A stretch of DNA of 64,000 bases from Planktothrix rubescens CCAP 1459/22. GTDB lineage: Bacteria; Cyanobacteriota; Cyanobacteriia; Cyanobacteriales; Microcoleaceae. The translations under genes and the position numbers were made by a program. Positions 36,223-43,730 of this stretch are shown here, piece by piece (the stretch's first letter is position 1; the number at the start of each line of letters is the position of its first letter). The notes under the pieces were generated by a model. The model worked only from the letters and a program-made list of their open reading frames with translations. It searched no databases and had not been told where the DNA came from. The stretch is from assembly GCA_904830895.1 (NCBI GenBank), contig LR882958.1, positions 2,722,001-2,786,000 of the forward strand, in the 5' to 3' direction.

Positions 36223-37527
36223 ATGGAATATTCCTTTAGTGCTGCTAGACAAGCACTTTTAGCTGCTGGTAAGTTAGTACAGGCGAAAACGGTTGATGGA
36301 CTATTGCTCCCTTTTCTTAAAGATCCGGCCACAGGTATGATTGTTGAAGTAGCTAAGGGGGTAACGAAGTTTAGTCTGCAACCTTTTATAGCCCCTGCAC
36401 AAGCAGTTTTGGGTTCATTGAATATTATACAAACTCATCTAGGATTTCAAGAGACTTACAAACGACTGGATGTTATAAAACAAACTCTCCAATCTCTTCA
36501 GTCCAGTTTAGGGGTACTCCAATCAACTACTGCTATTATCGGTGTAGGGACATTTACCGGAGTAGCATTAACAGCCGTTAATCTAAAACAAACACTTAAA
36601 CTTAGGCAAGAAGTAGAACAATTTAGATTAGAAGTGAAAGATGGTTTTATTGATATTAAATGTATTTTGCATAACCAGACAGAAGAAATTATTGAACAGA
36701 TAAAAAGATCTCAACAAGACTCAGAATATCAAAAAAAACGTCAAGCCTTAACTAAAGCTTATTGTTCATTCATAACAGCATTAGATCGTTTTCGTACTGC
36801 CCTTAATATTCAGAATAAAGAAAGGTTTAATACGGAAATAGATGCAGTAAGAAGTACGCTTTTTAATGATGTTATATCTGTATATAATGATCGTAATCTA
36901 CTAAATAGTTTAACTCCTATAGAACGTTTTCGCTGGCTTGAATGTTTTTGGACAGTTGAAAATGCTATTATCACTACTTACCAAATTCAAGATGAAATGA
37001 TTGCCGTTAGCCAACGTCTCTCTGAATTAAAAATAAAAATGCGTCAAGATATTTTAAATTTAATTGATCAAATATCTACTGACGATGAATTAAATTTTTT
37101 ATTTCCAGAAATCACTCACCTTCATAATCATGATTTTCCGGTTCTTGAAACTTGGCAGAGTAATATTGATTATAGACTTTCGCTTAAGCCATTAGAACAA
37201 AAACGCTTATCAGAGCAAAAAATTTTACCTGAAGTAAATTTTAATATTGAAGATGTCGTGAATAGTAATTTATCAATAGAATTTATACCTGAAGTATTAC
37301 CTGAAGAGTTAGAATATAGCAAATTAAAGAAAAAATGTGATATTTTGTCTTTAAAAGAACAACTTAGATTACTAATGAATCCACAAATACGTCTGGAATA
37401 CACTGCTTATATTTCTCGGCAAGCAACCCGTTATAACTATGAAAGTCTGGTTTCTGAAAATTTAGAGGAAGCATCAAATTTTGCGTTAGCTAACCTTTAC
37501 TATTATTTTAAAGATTTTGAGGAATGA
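36223..37527 (+). CDS. Unrecognised protein with one hydrophobic hairpin-like segment
   Basis: A 434-residue protein. The N-terminal part is amphipathic, with DPATGMIVEVAKGVTKFSLQ and a Gly/Ala/Val-rich hydrophobic segment (102-121, IIGVGTFTGVALTAVNL) followed by the heptad-like LKLRQEVEQFRLEVKDGFID. The rest is helical and soluble. This pattern (helix, short hydrophobic hairpin, long coiled coil) is reminiscent of alpha-pore-forming proteins. I recall similar N-terminal segments in uncharacterised accessory proteins but cannot name the family. Likely partner of the divergent gene; both are AT-rich accessory genes. Confidence 0.6.
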   Translation: MEYSFSAARQALLAAGKLVQAKTVDGLLLPFLKDPATGMIVEVAKGVTKFSLQPFIAPAQAVLGSLNIIQTHLGFQETYKRLDVIKQTLQSLQSSLGVLQSTTAIIGVGTFTGVALTAVNLKQTLKLRQEVEQFRLEVKDGFIDIKCILHNQTEEIIEQIKRSQQDSEYQKKRQALTKAYCSFITALDRFRTALNIQNKERFNTEIDAVRSTLFNDVISVYNDRNLLNSLTPIERFRWLECFWTVENAIITTYQIQDEMIAVSQRLSELKIKMRQDILNLIDQISTDDELNFLFPEITHLHNHDFPVLETWQSNIDYRLSLKPLEQKRLSEQKILPEVNFNIEDVVNSNLSIEFIPEVLPEELEYSKLKKKCDILSLKEQLRLLMNPQIRLEYTAYISRQATRYNYESLVSENLEEASNFALANLYYYFKDFEE

Positions 37528-37611
37528 TAAGGATTGAGATATAATTTAATAGTATTGATCTTTTATTGATTAATAAATATAAGAAATTATACCCGCTTAT
37601 CAAAATGTGAT

Positions 37612-37698
37612 CGCAATTATCCCGCACCAATTCAACTTAAAACAGCTTGGAAACAGTTCCAAGCGGGTCAACGTCCCATCATTCCAATTAATAGTTAA
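37612..37698 (+). pseudogene. 3' remnant of an unidentified gene
   Basis: An open stretch of 28 codons (RNYPAPIQLKTAWKQFQAGQ then RPIIPINS and stop) without a credible start. It reads like the C-terminus of a normal protein left behind after a deletion. The source gene is not recognised. Confidence 0.35.
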
Positions 37699-37705
37699 AT
37701 TCCTA

Positions 37706-38533
37706 TTAATGATGAACACTACCATCGGGTAAAATAGCACCTTCTAATTTAGCTCCGGTTAATTTTACCATAATTTTATCCCCAATTCCTACCTTAGCCC
37801 CGGTTAAATCTGCACATCTTAAATCAGCGCCACTTAAATCAGCCCCAATTAAATTAGCTTCCTGTAAATTAGCATAGGTTAAATTAGCTTGTAAAAAATT
37901 CGCCCTAAATAAATTCGCCTTATATAAACAGGCGGCACTTAAGTTAACTTTATGCAGAAACCCATCACTTAAATCGGCTTCAGTTAAGTCCGCACCGCTT
38001 AAATTGCGACTGGAAAAATCCCTTTCTTTTAAATCCGCACCTTTAAAACTTAATCCACTTAATTCCGTCGGTCTAGTGGGGGGAGGCGTTGGTGCGGGGG
38101 GAGTTGGCGGTGGGGGCGTAACCGGAGGTTTACTGGCTGGGGGGCGTTGAAAATTATTATTTTCAGAGGTTTTTACCCGGCTTTGATAGGTAGAGGATTG
38201 ATAATTAGAATAGGGGTTTTGATAGGTATAGGAATTTCCTGTACTATTTGAGGATGCTCTGGAATGGGATTCTGAACGCGAAACAGTTGAGGAATGTTGA
38301 GTTGAATTTGGACTTGATCGACGCAATAAAGAACGCAATTTTTCCCTGGCTTGATTAATTTCCTTGAGTTTTTCCTCAGCGATTTTTTTTAATCGTTGAT
38401 TTTCTTCAGGAATGCGATCGGGATGCCAAATAAATGCTAAGTCTTTATAGGCCTGATCCACCAATTCTAAGGAGGCTCCAGGCTTCAGATCTAACACTTT
38501 ATAATAGTAATTCAACTCACTGGGAGTGATCAT
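37706..38533 (-). CDS. J-domain / pentapeptide-repeat fusion protein
   Basis: A 275-residue protein (start at the ATG at 38533, MITPSELNYYYKVLDL; an ATG five codons upstream is also in frame). Residues 5-70 are a J-domain with the HPD motif in FIWHPDRIPEE, expected to stimulate Hsp70 ATPase. A Ser/Tyr-rich then Pro/Thr-rich linker follows, then about 20 pentapeptide-type units (A(D/N)Lxx: GADLKERDFSSRNLSGADLT and onward) that would form a right-handed beta-helix. Such fusions occur in cyanobacteria; the client is unknown. Cytoplasmic. Confidence 0.88.
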   Translation of the reverse strand: MITPSELNYYYKVLDLKPGASLELVDQAYKDLAFIWHPDRIPEENQRLKKIAEEKLKEINQAREKLRSLLRRSSPNSTQHSSTVSRSESHSRASSNSTGNSYTYQNPYSNYQSSTYQSRVKTSENNNFQRPPASKPPVTPPPPTPPAPTPPPTRPTELSGLSFKGADLKERDFSSRNLSGADLTEADLSDGFLHKVNLSAACLYKANLFRANFLQANLTYANLQEANLIGADLSGADLRCADLTGAKVGIGDKIMVKLTGAKLEGAILPDGSVHH

Positions 38534-38614
38534 GGCAGGAGTCCGCAATTAAGAATTTAGCTAACAATCTATATTAGTGCTACAGCTTAACATACATTTC
38601 TAGCTTGGGTTTTT

Positions 38615-40921
38615 TTATCGGCGAAATACCCCCAAACCATTGTGAACTGGGGCGGCGGTATCGGGGATGCGGTTTAAAAGTTGACCTCCTAAGACTAAAT
38701 TCGTCGAACTTCCCCCGTCTAAATTTAACGCATCAGTGGCTCCTAATTGCTGCATTAAGAGTGCCATTTCGGTTAATTTGGCCCCCACCCCTCCGACGCG
38801 GTTATGGACGGTGGCAATCAACCATTCCCCCTTGGCGGTGATCCCGACACTACTGCGAATGGCAGACTGATCCGCAAAGGCAGGACTAAACCCTTCAGCG
38901 ATCGCATCTACCACCACTTGCCCGTTTTGTAATAATAATGGCCCGCCGCCTAAAATATGGGGAAAGGAATTAAAATCTGAAGGGGTAGTTTGAGATTTAA
39001 TTTCAATAGATGTACCCACAGAAAACGAATTTAAAGCACTACGAAATGATCGCAAGGTTAATAAATAACCGTTTTTAGGAATGGGAATAGCGGCGGTCGT
39101 ATTTGTTTGTTCGAGTTGTTGTTTAACAATATTATTTTCTACCAGAATCACAATTTCATTCGCGGTTAATGGAGTATAATTTTCTCCCCATTCAGGAGTA
39201 TAGCGAGCAATTCCCGCTTTCACATATCCGGTATTGAGTAATTCACAGTCTAGGGTCTGTCCCGATGATGGAATTAAGGTTTCTTTTAAAGTTAAACGGG
39301 CAAATTTTACCTGTCCCGAGTCATTCCAAGCGATCGCTCCTCGGTTTAAAATTGGCCCCGAAAACCATTTGTTTTCCCGCCGAATTGCTCCTAAAGGGAA
39401 AAGATTATTCCGGTTAAAATATCCGGCATTAATTGCCCCTATACATTGACTATTATCAACGGTTTTGGCTAAACTGTCAATGCCTTTCATTCCCGTTTGA
39501 CTTGCCCAAATTGGTCGTAAAGTCAAGCCAAAATCCGAATTTACAATTAACCAAACTACGGGAAAACGGCTATTATTTAAAGTTATATATTGTTGTCGCC
39601 ATCGCAATCCTTTTGTCCAAGTAATATCTCTTTCTATTAAGGAATCCTGGCGTAACTCAATTAAAATCCGATTTGGATTATTCAATGTAGAAACTTTCAC
39701 CCCATAACCATCGGGTAAAGTTCCTTGAATTATAGTTTGATTATTCGTAATTTTTACCAAAGGACGAGATGGTTTTTGAGTTGTTACTGCGGTTTCTCCT
39801 TCATTTTGCTGTTCGGAAGTTCCAGAAGTGGGTGTGGGTTGAGTCGGGTCTTGAAAGGGTTTAGCAATTGTCGGATTTGTAATTCCATCGACCACTACTT
39901 CCCATTGGGTATTTTGTTGATAAATTTCCCAGGGAGTCGGTTGATTTAATGTTATTGTCATTTGAGAAATATTAGCACGTTCTTCAAAATTTATGGCTTG
40001 AATAGTACCTAGTTTAGAAATAATATTAAGGGTATTTTCTTGAATTTCCAAATCCCAGGCTGATAATTCTGCTAATTGATCAATTTTTAGATAACGATAT
40101 TCGGCATCAAAAAAAGTCCCCGGAGTTGAATGCAAAGCAAACCAATTCAAGGGTTGAAGACTAAATTCCGTTGTATTTAAGGGATTAATTCCTAAAACTT
40201 GGATAATTCCTTTATCACTAATTCCGGTATTTGTAGCAATTCCTGAATTCCATTGACTCCAGGGTAATTTCCATTTTCTCCCATTAACAGAAAGATGGGT
40301 TCCTGTTTTAATAATTCCGGGGTGAGCTAAGGATATAATATAGGGACAAATAATTGGATTAACTTTTTTTAGTAACACTAAAGCCTGATAGATAATACTA
40401 ACCACTTCTCCCCGAGTTGCATTAGAATTAGGATTAAAAAGTTGGGGATAGGGGTAATTAACTACCAATTCACAACGAGTGGCTGTAATCATGGCCTGAG
40501 TCCCATAGCTAGGAATGGTATCCCCATCTTCATAAATATTTTTTAAGTTTAAACTCTCTCCTTGAGGTAAATTCAAACCCGAAACTAAAGCCAATAAAAC
40601 CTGTAAGCGAGTCACCGGACTTTGAGGAAGAAACTGTCCATCAGGAAACCCCGAAATAAAGCCAGATTGATAGGCAATTTTAATTGCTTCCGCCGCCCAA
40701 AACTCCTTGGGTACATCCTTAAATGGAATATATTCACGTTTAATAGAAGTGGGAAATGCCACTTTTAAAATAGTAGCAAATTCCCCACGGGTTAGATTTT
40801 GATTAGGGCGAAATGTGTTATCTTTAAATCCACTAATTAAACCTTGAGCTTGCAAACGTTGAATAAACGGACGCGCCCAATGTTGGCTAATATCTGAAAA
40901 CAACGGTTGTGAACTGGTCAT
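38615..40921 (-). CDS. SLH-domain protein with phosphodiester glycosidase (NAGPA-like) domain
   Basis: A 768-residue protein. Residues 1-190 carry three SLH repeats (FSDISQHWARPFIQRLQAQG, LTRGEFATILKVAF, ATRGEVVSIIYQALV). The middle is beta-rich (about 200-440, AMIN-like segments). The C-terminal third is a phosphodiester glycosidase/DUF2233 domain: CIGAINAGYFNRNN, HILGGGPLLLQNGQVV and DALNLDGGSSTNLV. These domains remove or process sugar phosphodiesters in envelope polymers. No N-terminal signal peptide is visible, although the domains should act outside the cytoplasm. The length of 768 is high for single-domain relatives. Confidence 0.88.
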   Translation of the reverse strand: MTSSQPLFSDISQHWARPFIQRLQAQGLISGFKDNTFRPNQNLTRGEFATILKVAFPTSIKREYIPFKDVPKEFWAAEAIKIAYQSGFISGFPDGQFLPQSPVTRLQVLLALVSGLNLPQGESLNLKNIYEDGDTIPSYGTQAMITATRCELVVNYPYPQLFNPNSNATRGEVVSIIYQALVLLKKVNPIICPYIISLAHPGIIKTGTHLSVNGRKWKLPWSQWNSGIATNTGISDKGIIQVLGINPLNTTEFSLQPLNWFALHSTPGTFFDAEYRYLKIDQLAELSAWDLEIQENTLNIISKLGTIQAINFEERANISQMTITLNQPTPWEIYQQNTQWEVVVDGITNPTIAKPFQDPTQPTPTSGTSEQQNEGETAVTTQKPSRPLVKITNNQTIIQGTLPDGYGVKVSTLNNPNRILIELRQDSLIERDITWTKGLRWRQQYITLNNSRFPVVWLIVNSDFGLTLRPIWASQTGMKGIDSLAKTVDNSQCIGAINAGYFNRNNLFPLGAIRRENKWFSGPILNRGAIAWNDSGQVKFARLTLKETLIPSSGQTLDCELLNTGYVKAGIARYTPEWGENYTPLTANEIVILVENNIVKQQLEQTNTTAAIPIPKNGYLLTLRSFRSALNSFSVGTSIEIKSQTTPSDFNSFPHILGGGPLLLQNGQVVVDAIAEGFSPAFADQSAIRSSVGITAKGEWLIATVHNRVGGVGAKLTEMALLMQQLGATDALNLDGGSSTNLVLGGQLLNRIPDTAAPVHNGLGVFRR

Positions 40922-40929
40922 ATTATTAA

Positions 40930-40955
40930 GGGAATAGGGAATAGGGAATAGGGAG
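40930..40955. repeat. Tandem GGGAATA heptamers
   Basis: Three to four GGGAATA units immediately upstream of the SLH/glycosidase start codon on the minus strand; an STRR in its 5' untranslated region. Confidence 0.85.
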
Positions 40956-41093
40956 AAAAGATTGTACTATCTAGGTTTAATTAACTGAAAAAACTGTAGG
41001 GTTTGGAGACTAAACCCAAAGCACGAATAGGGTTGGAACTCCAAAACCTTACAAGAAGATATTACAACCTATTTTAAGATTACTAAATAACTA

Positions 41094-41300
41094 TCAGGAT
41101 TCTTGATTTTCCATAACTTTTTGCAGTTTCTCAGCAATATCTTGCCAGTTTTCAGCTAAATCTGTACTGCGATCTTGCCGCAAAAATTCTGCTTCTTTGA
41201 AACAATGATTGGCTAAAGAATGGACAAGATTTTTAATCCCATGTTCCTCAATTAATTGATTTAAAGCCCGAGTTAACTTTTCGCTTTTAGGTTCAGTCAT
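41094..41300 (-). CDS. Small soluble protein
   Basis: A 68-residue helical, charged protein (MTEPKSEKLTRALNQLIEEHG...). No recognised family. The compact amphipathic composition and a clean start favour a real gene. It lies between the SLH/glycosidase gene and the HigA-like gene on the same strand. Confidence 0.55.
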   Translation of the reverse strand: MTEPKSEKLTRALNQLIEEHGIKNLVHSLANHCFKEAEFLRQDRSTDLAENWQDIAEKLQKVMENQES

Positions 41301-41402
41301 ATTCTGATCAACTCATAATTCAGTGGTTACAACTTCTATAATACCGCTATTTGTTACCCGATAGATACCCCATAACCCCCTTTTTATAATACAATCAAGA
41401 AT

Positions 41403-41705
41403 TTACTGGCTATAGGAATAAGGGTTAATCTGATTTAATTTTTCTCCTAATTTTCGTTTAGCTTCCATAATTTCATAGGTATTTTGTAATCTTAAAAAAT
41501 ATCCTTCTGAAAGTCCAAAATAACGACATAAGCATAAATCTATCTCAGCCGTCACTGGACATTCTCCCTTAATAATAGCATGAATTTTATTAGAATCAAC
41601 ATCAATTGCCGATGCCAAAGTGTTTTGATTAATTCCTAATTCTTCTAAAAATTCATGTTCTAAGATATCTCCAGCATGGGGATTATAGAGTAAAATTTCA
41701 TTCAT
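41403..41705 (-). CDS. HigA-type (XRE) addiction-module antitoxin, solitary
   Basis: A 100-residue helix-turn-helix protein of the HigA addiction-module class: HAGDILEHEFLEELGINQNT, then LASAIDVDSNKIHAIIKGEC and YFGLSEGYFLRLQNTYEI. The frame extends upstream to 41774 but the ATG at 41705 (MNEILLYNPHAG) gives the family start. HigB toxins normally lie directly upstream; none is present, so it is either an orphan or an independent regulator. Its transcript faces away from the grrP gene promoter region. Confidence 0.85.
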   Translation of the reverse strand: MNEILLYNPHAGDILEHEFLEELGINQNTLASAIDVDSNKIHAIIKGECPVTAEIDLCLCRYFGLSEGYFLRLQNTYEIMEAKRKLGEKLNQINPYSYSQ

Positions 41706-41788
41706 GATTTTTATTAGTTGTAAGTAGATGTTTATAATTATTTGAACAGATAAAAAAGTTTGTTGTTGCTGCAAAGCCCCTAACTAGA

Positions 41789-41808
41789 GAGCGCTAAAGC
41801 GCAACAAC
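41789..41808. repeat. GCGCTAAAGCGC palindrome (copy 3, variant)
   Basis: GAGCGCTAAAGCGCAACAAC, inverted relative to the copies at 4047 and 18169, between the HigA-like gene and grrP. Confidence 0.55.
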
Positions 41809-41828
41809 GAACAGTTATAATCACCTAC

Positions 41829-42725
41829 TTAGTTAAGTTTGATTTGTTCCCTGGAGTTAATCACACCTTGAAAGTAATTTTTGATTAAATCATTATCTAT
41901 TGTGATCACACCATCTTTTCCAAACCATTGATCGACAATAGCCACTGATTCTTTATCTCCCATGACATAACCTTGCATCAATTTTACGATCGCAAAATTT
42001 ACCCGATCTAAAAAAGCAGAATTATTTTCAGGGACAATACAAGCAATTCCTTCCCGGGCATAGGGAAGATTAGGAACTACTTCTAAAGCATCACGGTTAG
42101 GGAGGGTTTGTCGAGCTCCTTCTAGCAAAACCCCATCGGAACCAAAAGCATCAATTTTACCCTGTTCTAAAGCGGCAATTCCCTCGCCAATAGTCTTAAA
42201 TTTGACTATTTTGGCTTGGGGTTGTACGACTTGTATAGTTGATTCACTGCTGCCATTTTCTAATACACCAATTTGCCGATTTACTAAGGATTCTGGTGTG
42301 CCTAAATTACTTCCTTTTTTAACTAATAACCGGGTTCCTGTAACCCCATAACTCACAGAAAAATCGACATAGCGATCGCGATTCCAGGTAAAAGTCACAT
42401 CCTCACAGACAATATCAACATCCCGCGATAATACCTTGGGAATCCGATCACCGATGGTAATCGGAACCAGTTCTAAAGTAATTTCCCGTCCTAAATCCTT
42501 GGCAAGTTGGGCTTTAATTTGATTCAGAATATCAATGGAATAACCAACTAATTCATCCTGATCATTGACATAGGAAAGGGGAATAAAATCCGTCTGAACT
42601 CCGGCGGTTAATACCCCAGTTCGGGCTACTTTTTCCATTACTGTTTCTGCAAATGCAGCACTCGATAGACTTAGGGAAAAAACAGCACCCAAAGCAGCGA
42701 TCGCAATTTTTTTAGATAAAATCAT
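41829..42725 (-). CDS. grrP: Orphan substrate-binding-like protein GrrP
   Basis: A 298-residue exported protein of the family 3 solute-binding (glutamate/amino-acid) fold, with a Sec signal peptide ending SSAAFA|E. Typical segments: GVLTAGVQTDFIPLSYV, DELVGYSIDILNQIKAQLAK and VDIVCEDVTFTWNRDRYVDF. No ABC permease is adjacent. The family GrrP is defined by occurring as an orphan beside GrrA and GrrM, exactly this setting. The ATG at 42725 is preferred to the GTG at 42737 because the intervening GTGAGGA acts as its Shine-Dalgarno. Divergent from grrA1, with about 110 bp between. It may bind a precursor-derived product or ligand; unknown. Confidence 0.85.
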   Translation of the reverse strand: MILSKKIAIAALGAVFSLSLSSAAFAETVMEKVARTGVLTAGVQTDFIPLSYVNDQDELVGYSIDILNQIKAQLAKDLGREITLELVPITIGDRIPKVLSRDVDIVCEDVTFTWNRDRYVDFSVSYGVTGTRLLVKKGSNLGTPESLVNRQIGVLENGSSESTIQVVQPQAKIVKFKTIGEGIAALEQGKIDAFGSDGVLLEGARQTLPNRDALEVVPNLPYAREGIACIVPENNSAFLDRVNFAIVKLMQGYVMGDKESVAIVDQWFGKDGVITIDNDLIKNYFQGVINSREQIKLN

Positions 42726-42790
42726 TTTTTTCCTCACACAACTTTAATCAAGTTTTCTTAAGAAAACCCACCCGATTATATCAAAATTTA

Positions 42791-42799
42791 TGTTATAGT
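42791..42799 (+). promoter_or_regulatory. Extended -10 promoter of grrA1
   Basis: TGTTATAGT (TG plus TATAGT at 42794-42799), 34 bases before the TTG start. The same arrangement and spacing occur before grrA2. Confidence 0.5.
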
Positions 42800-42833
42800 G
42801 CAATAAAAATTATCAATAAAAGGATTAACCATT

Positions 42834-43139
42834 TTGAACATTAGTACAAAAACTGGATTAGTGGGCTTTTTCTTGGCTCTTGGCGCTTTAAATATTCCTA
42901 CGGCGAATGCTATAGTTAAAACCCCAGTTTCTATAACAATTGAGTCCCGTTTGTCAAGAATTACAGAGACTTTAAGAGAGCGAGAAAACCAATTACAAGA
43001 AAAACCGGAAGTCCTAAAACCAGGAGAACAAATTGCCGGAGCCTGGGGGAATGGTAGTGGTGGGTTCGTCAATCGTGGTGGCGGTGGAAACTGGCGCAAT
43101 GGTTGGGCCGATGGGGGCCGTTTTATCAATTCCCGTTAG
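42834..43139 (+). CDS. grrA: GrrA-type RiPP precursor 1
   Basis: A 101-residue precursor peptide of the GrrA/OscA type. A Sec-like signal (GFFLALGALNIPTANA) is followed by a conserved charged leader (SRLSRITETLRERENQLQEK) and a Gly-rich C-terminal core with aromatic-x-Asn/Asp motifs at W71-N73, F78-N80, W87-N89, W91-D93 and F97-N99. Such triplets are the substrates of GrrM-type radical SAM enzymes, which join the aromatic side chain to the third residue to form three-residue cyclophanes (triceptides). The start is TTG, preceded by AAAAGGA. Paralogue of the next gene, tandemly duplicated. Confidence 0.9.
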   Translation: MNISTKTGLVGFFLALGALNIPTANAIVKTPVSITIESRLSRITETLRERENQLQEKPEVLKPGEQIAGAWGNGSGGFVNRGGGGNWRNGWADGGRFINSR

Positions 43140-43236
43140 TTCTGTTTAGATATTATCCTGATCTTGAAAAAGGTGTTGCGATCGTGACCAACGGTAAATT
43201 TTTTATCCTTTTTAAATCAATTGATATCAAAATTTA

Positions 43237-43245
43237 TGCTATAGT
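43237..43245 (+). promoter_or_regulatory. Extended -10 promoter of grrA2
   Basis: TGCTATAGT (TATAGT at 43240-43245), again 34 bases before the TTG start, inside a segment duplicated from upstream of grrA1. Confidence 0.5.
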
Positions 43246-43279
43246 GCCATGAAATTTATTAATAAAAGGAGTAACCATT

Positions 43280-43630
43280 TTGGAAATTAGCACAAAAATA
43301 GGATTAGTTGGCTTTTTCTTGGCTCTAAGTGCTTTAAATATTCCGGCGGCTAATGCTACAGTTAAAACCCCTGAATCTACAACTATTGAGTCCCGTTTGT
43401 CAAGAATCACAGAGACTTTAAAACAGCGAGAAAATCAATTGCAAGAAAAACCGGAAGCACTACAACCCGGAGAACAAATCGCCAGGGGAGCCTGGGGAAA
43501 TGGTGGAGGACGGGGAGGCTGGATTAATCGCGGAGGTGGCGGCTCCTGGGGAAATGGGGGTAGTTGGCGCAATGGGAATAACTGGCGCAATGGTTGGGGT
43601 GATGGGGGTCGCTTTATTAATTCCCGTTAG
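43280..43630 (+). CDS. grrA: GrrA-type RiPP precursor 2
   Basis: A 116-residue paralogue of precursor 1: same signal (GFFLALSALNIPAANA) and leader, but a longer core with aromatic-x-Asn/Asp motifs at W72, W81, W90, W96, W102, W106 and F112. Start TTG with AAAAGGAG nine bases before. Both cores end in the same RFINSR. The extra motifs appear to come from internal duplication of a Gly/Trp-rich unit (GGSWGNGGSWRNGNNWRNG). Expected to be modified by the downstream GrrM, then exported. Confidence 0.9.
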   Translation: MEISTKIGLVGFFLALSALNIPAANATVKTPESTTIESRLSRITETLKQRENQLQEKPEALQPGEQIARGAWGNGGGRGGWINRGGGGSWGNGGSWRNGNNWRNGWGDGGRFINSR

Positions 43631-43662
43631 TTCTATTTAGATGTTATCATGTTTTAAAAAAG

Positions 43663-43695
43663 GCGTTGCGATTTCAGGCAGCGCTGATTTTTTTT
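43663..43695 (+). terminator. Intrinsic terminator between grrA2 and grrM
   Basis: Stem GCGTTGC (43663-43669) / GCAGCGC (43678-43684) with an 8-base loop and a run of eight T (43688-43695). It would reduce read-through into grrM, giving more precursor than maturase message. Confidence 0.65.
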
Positions 43696-43730
43696 AACCC
43701 TTTTAAATCTATTAAAATCTATTAAAATCA

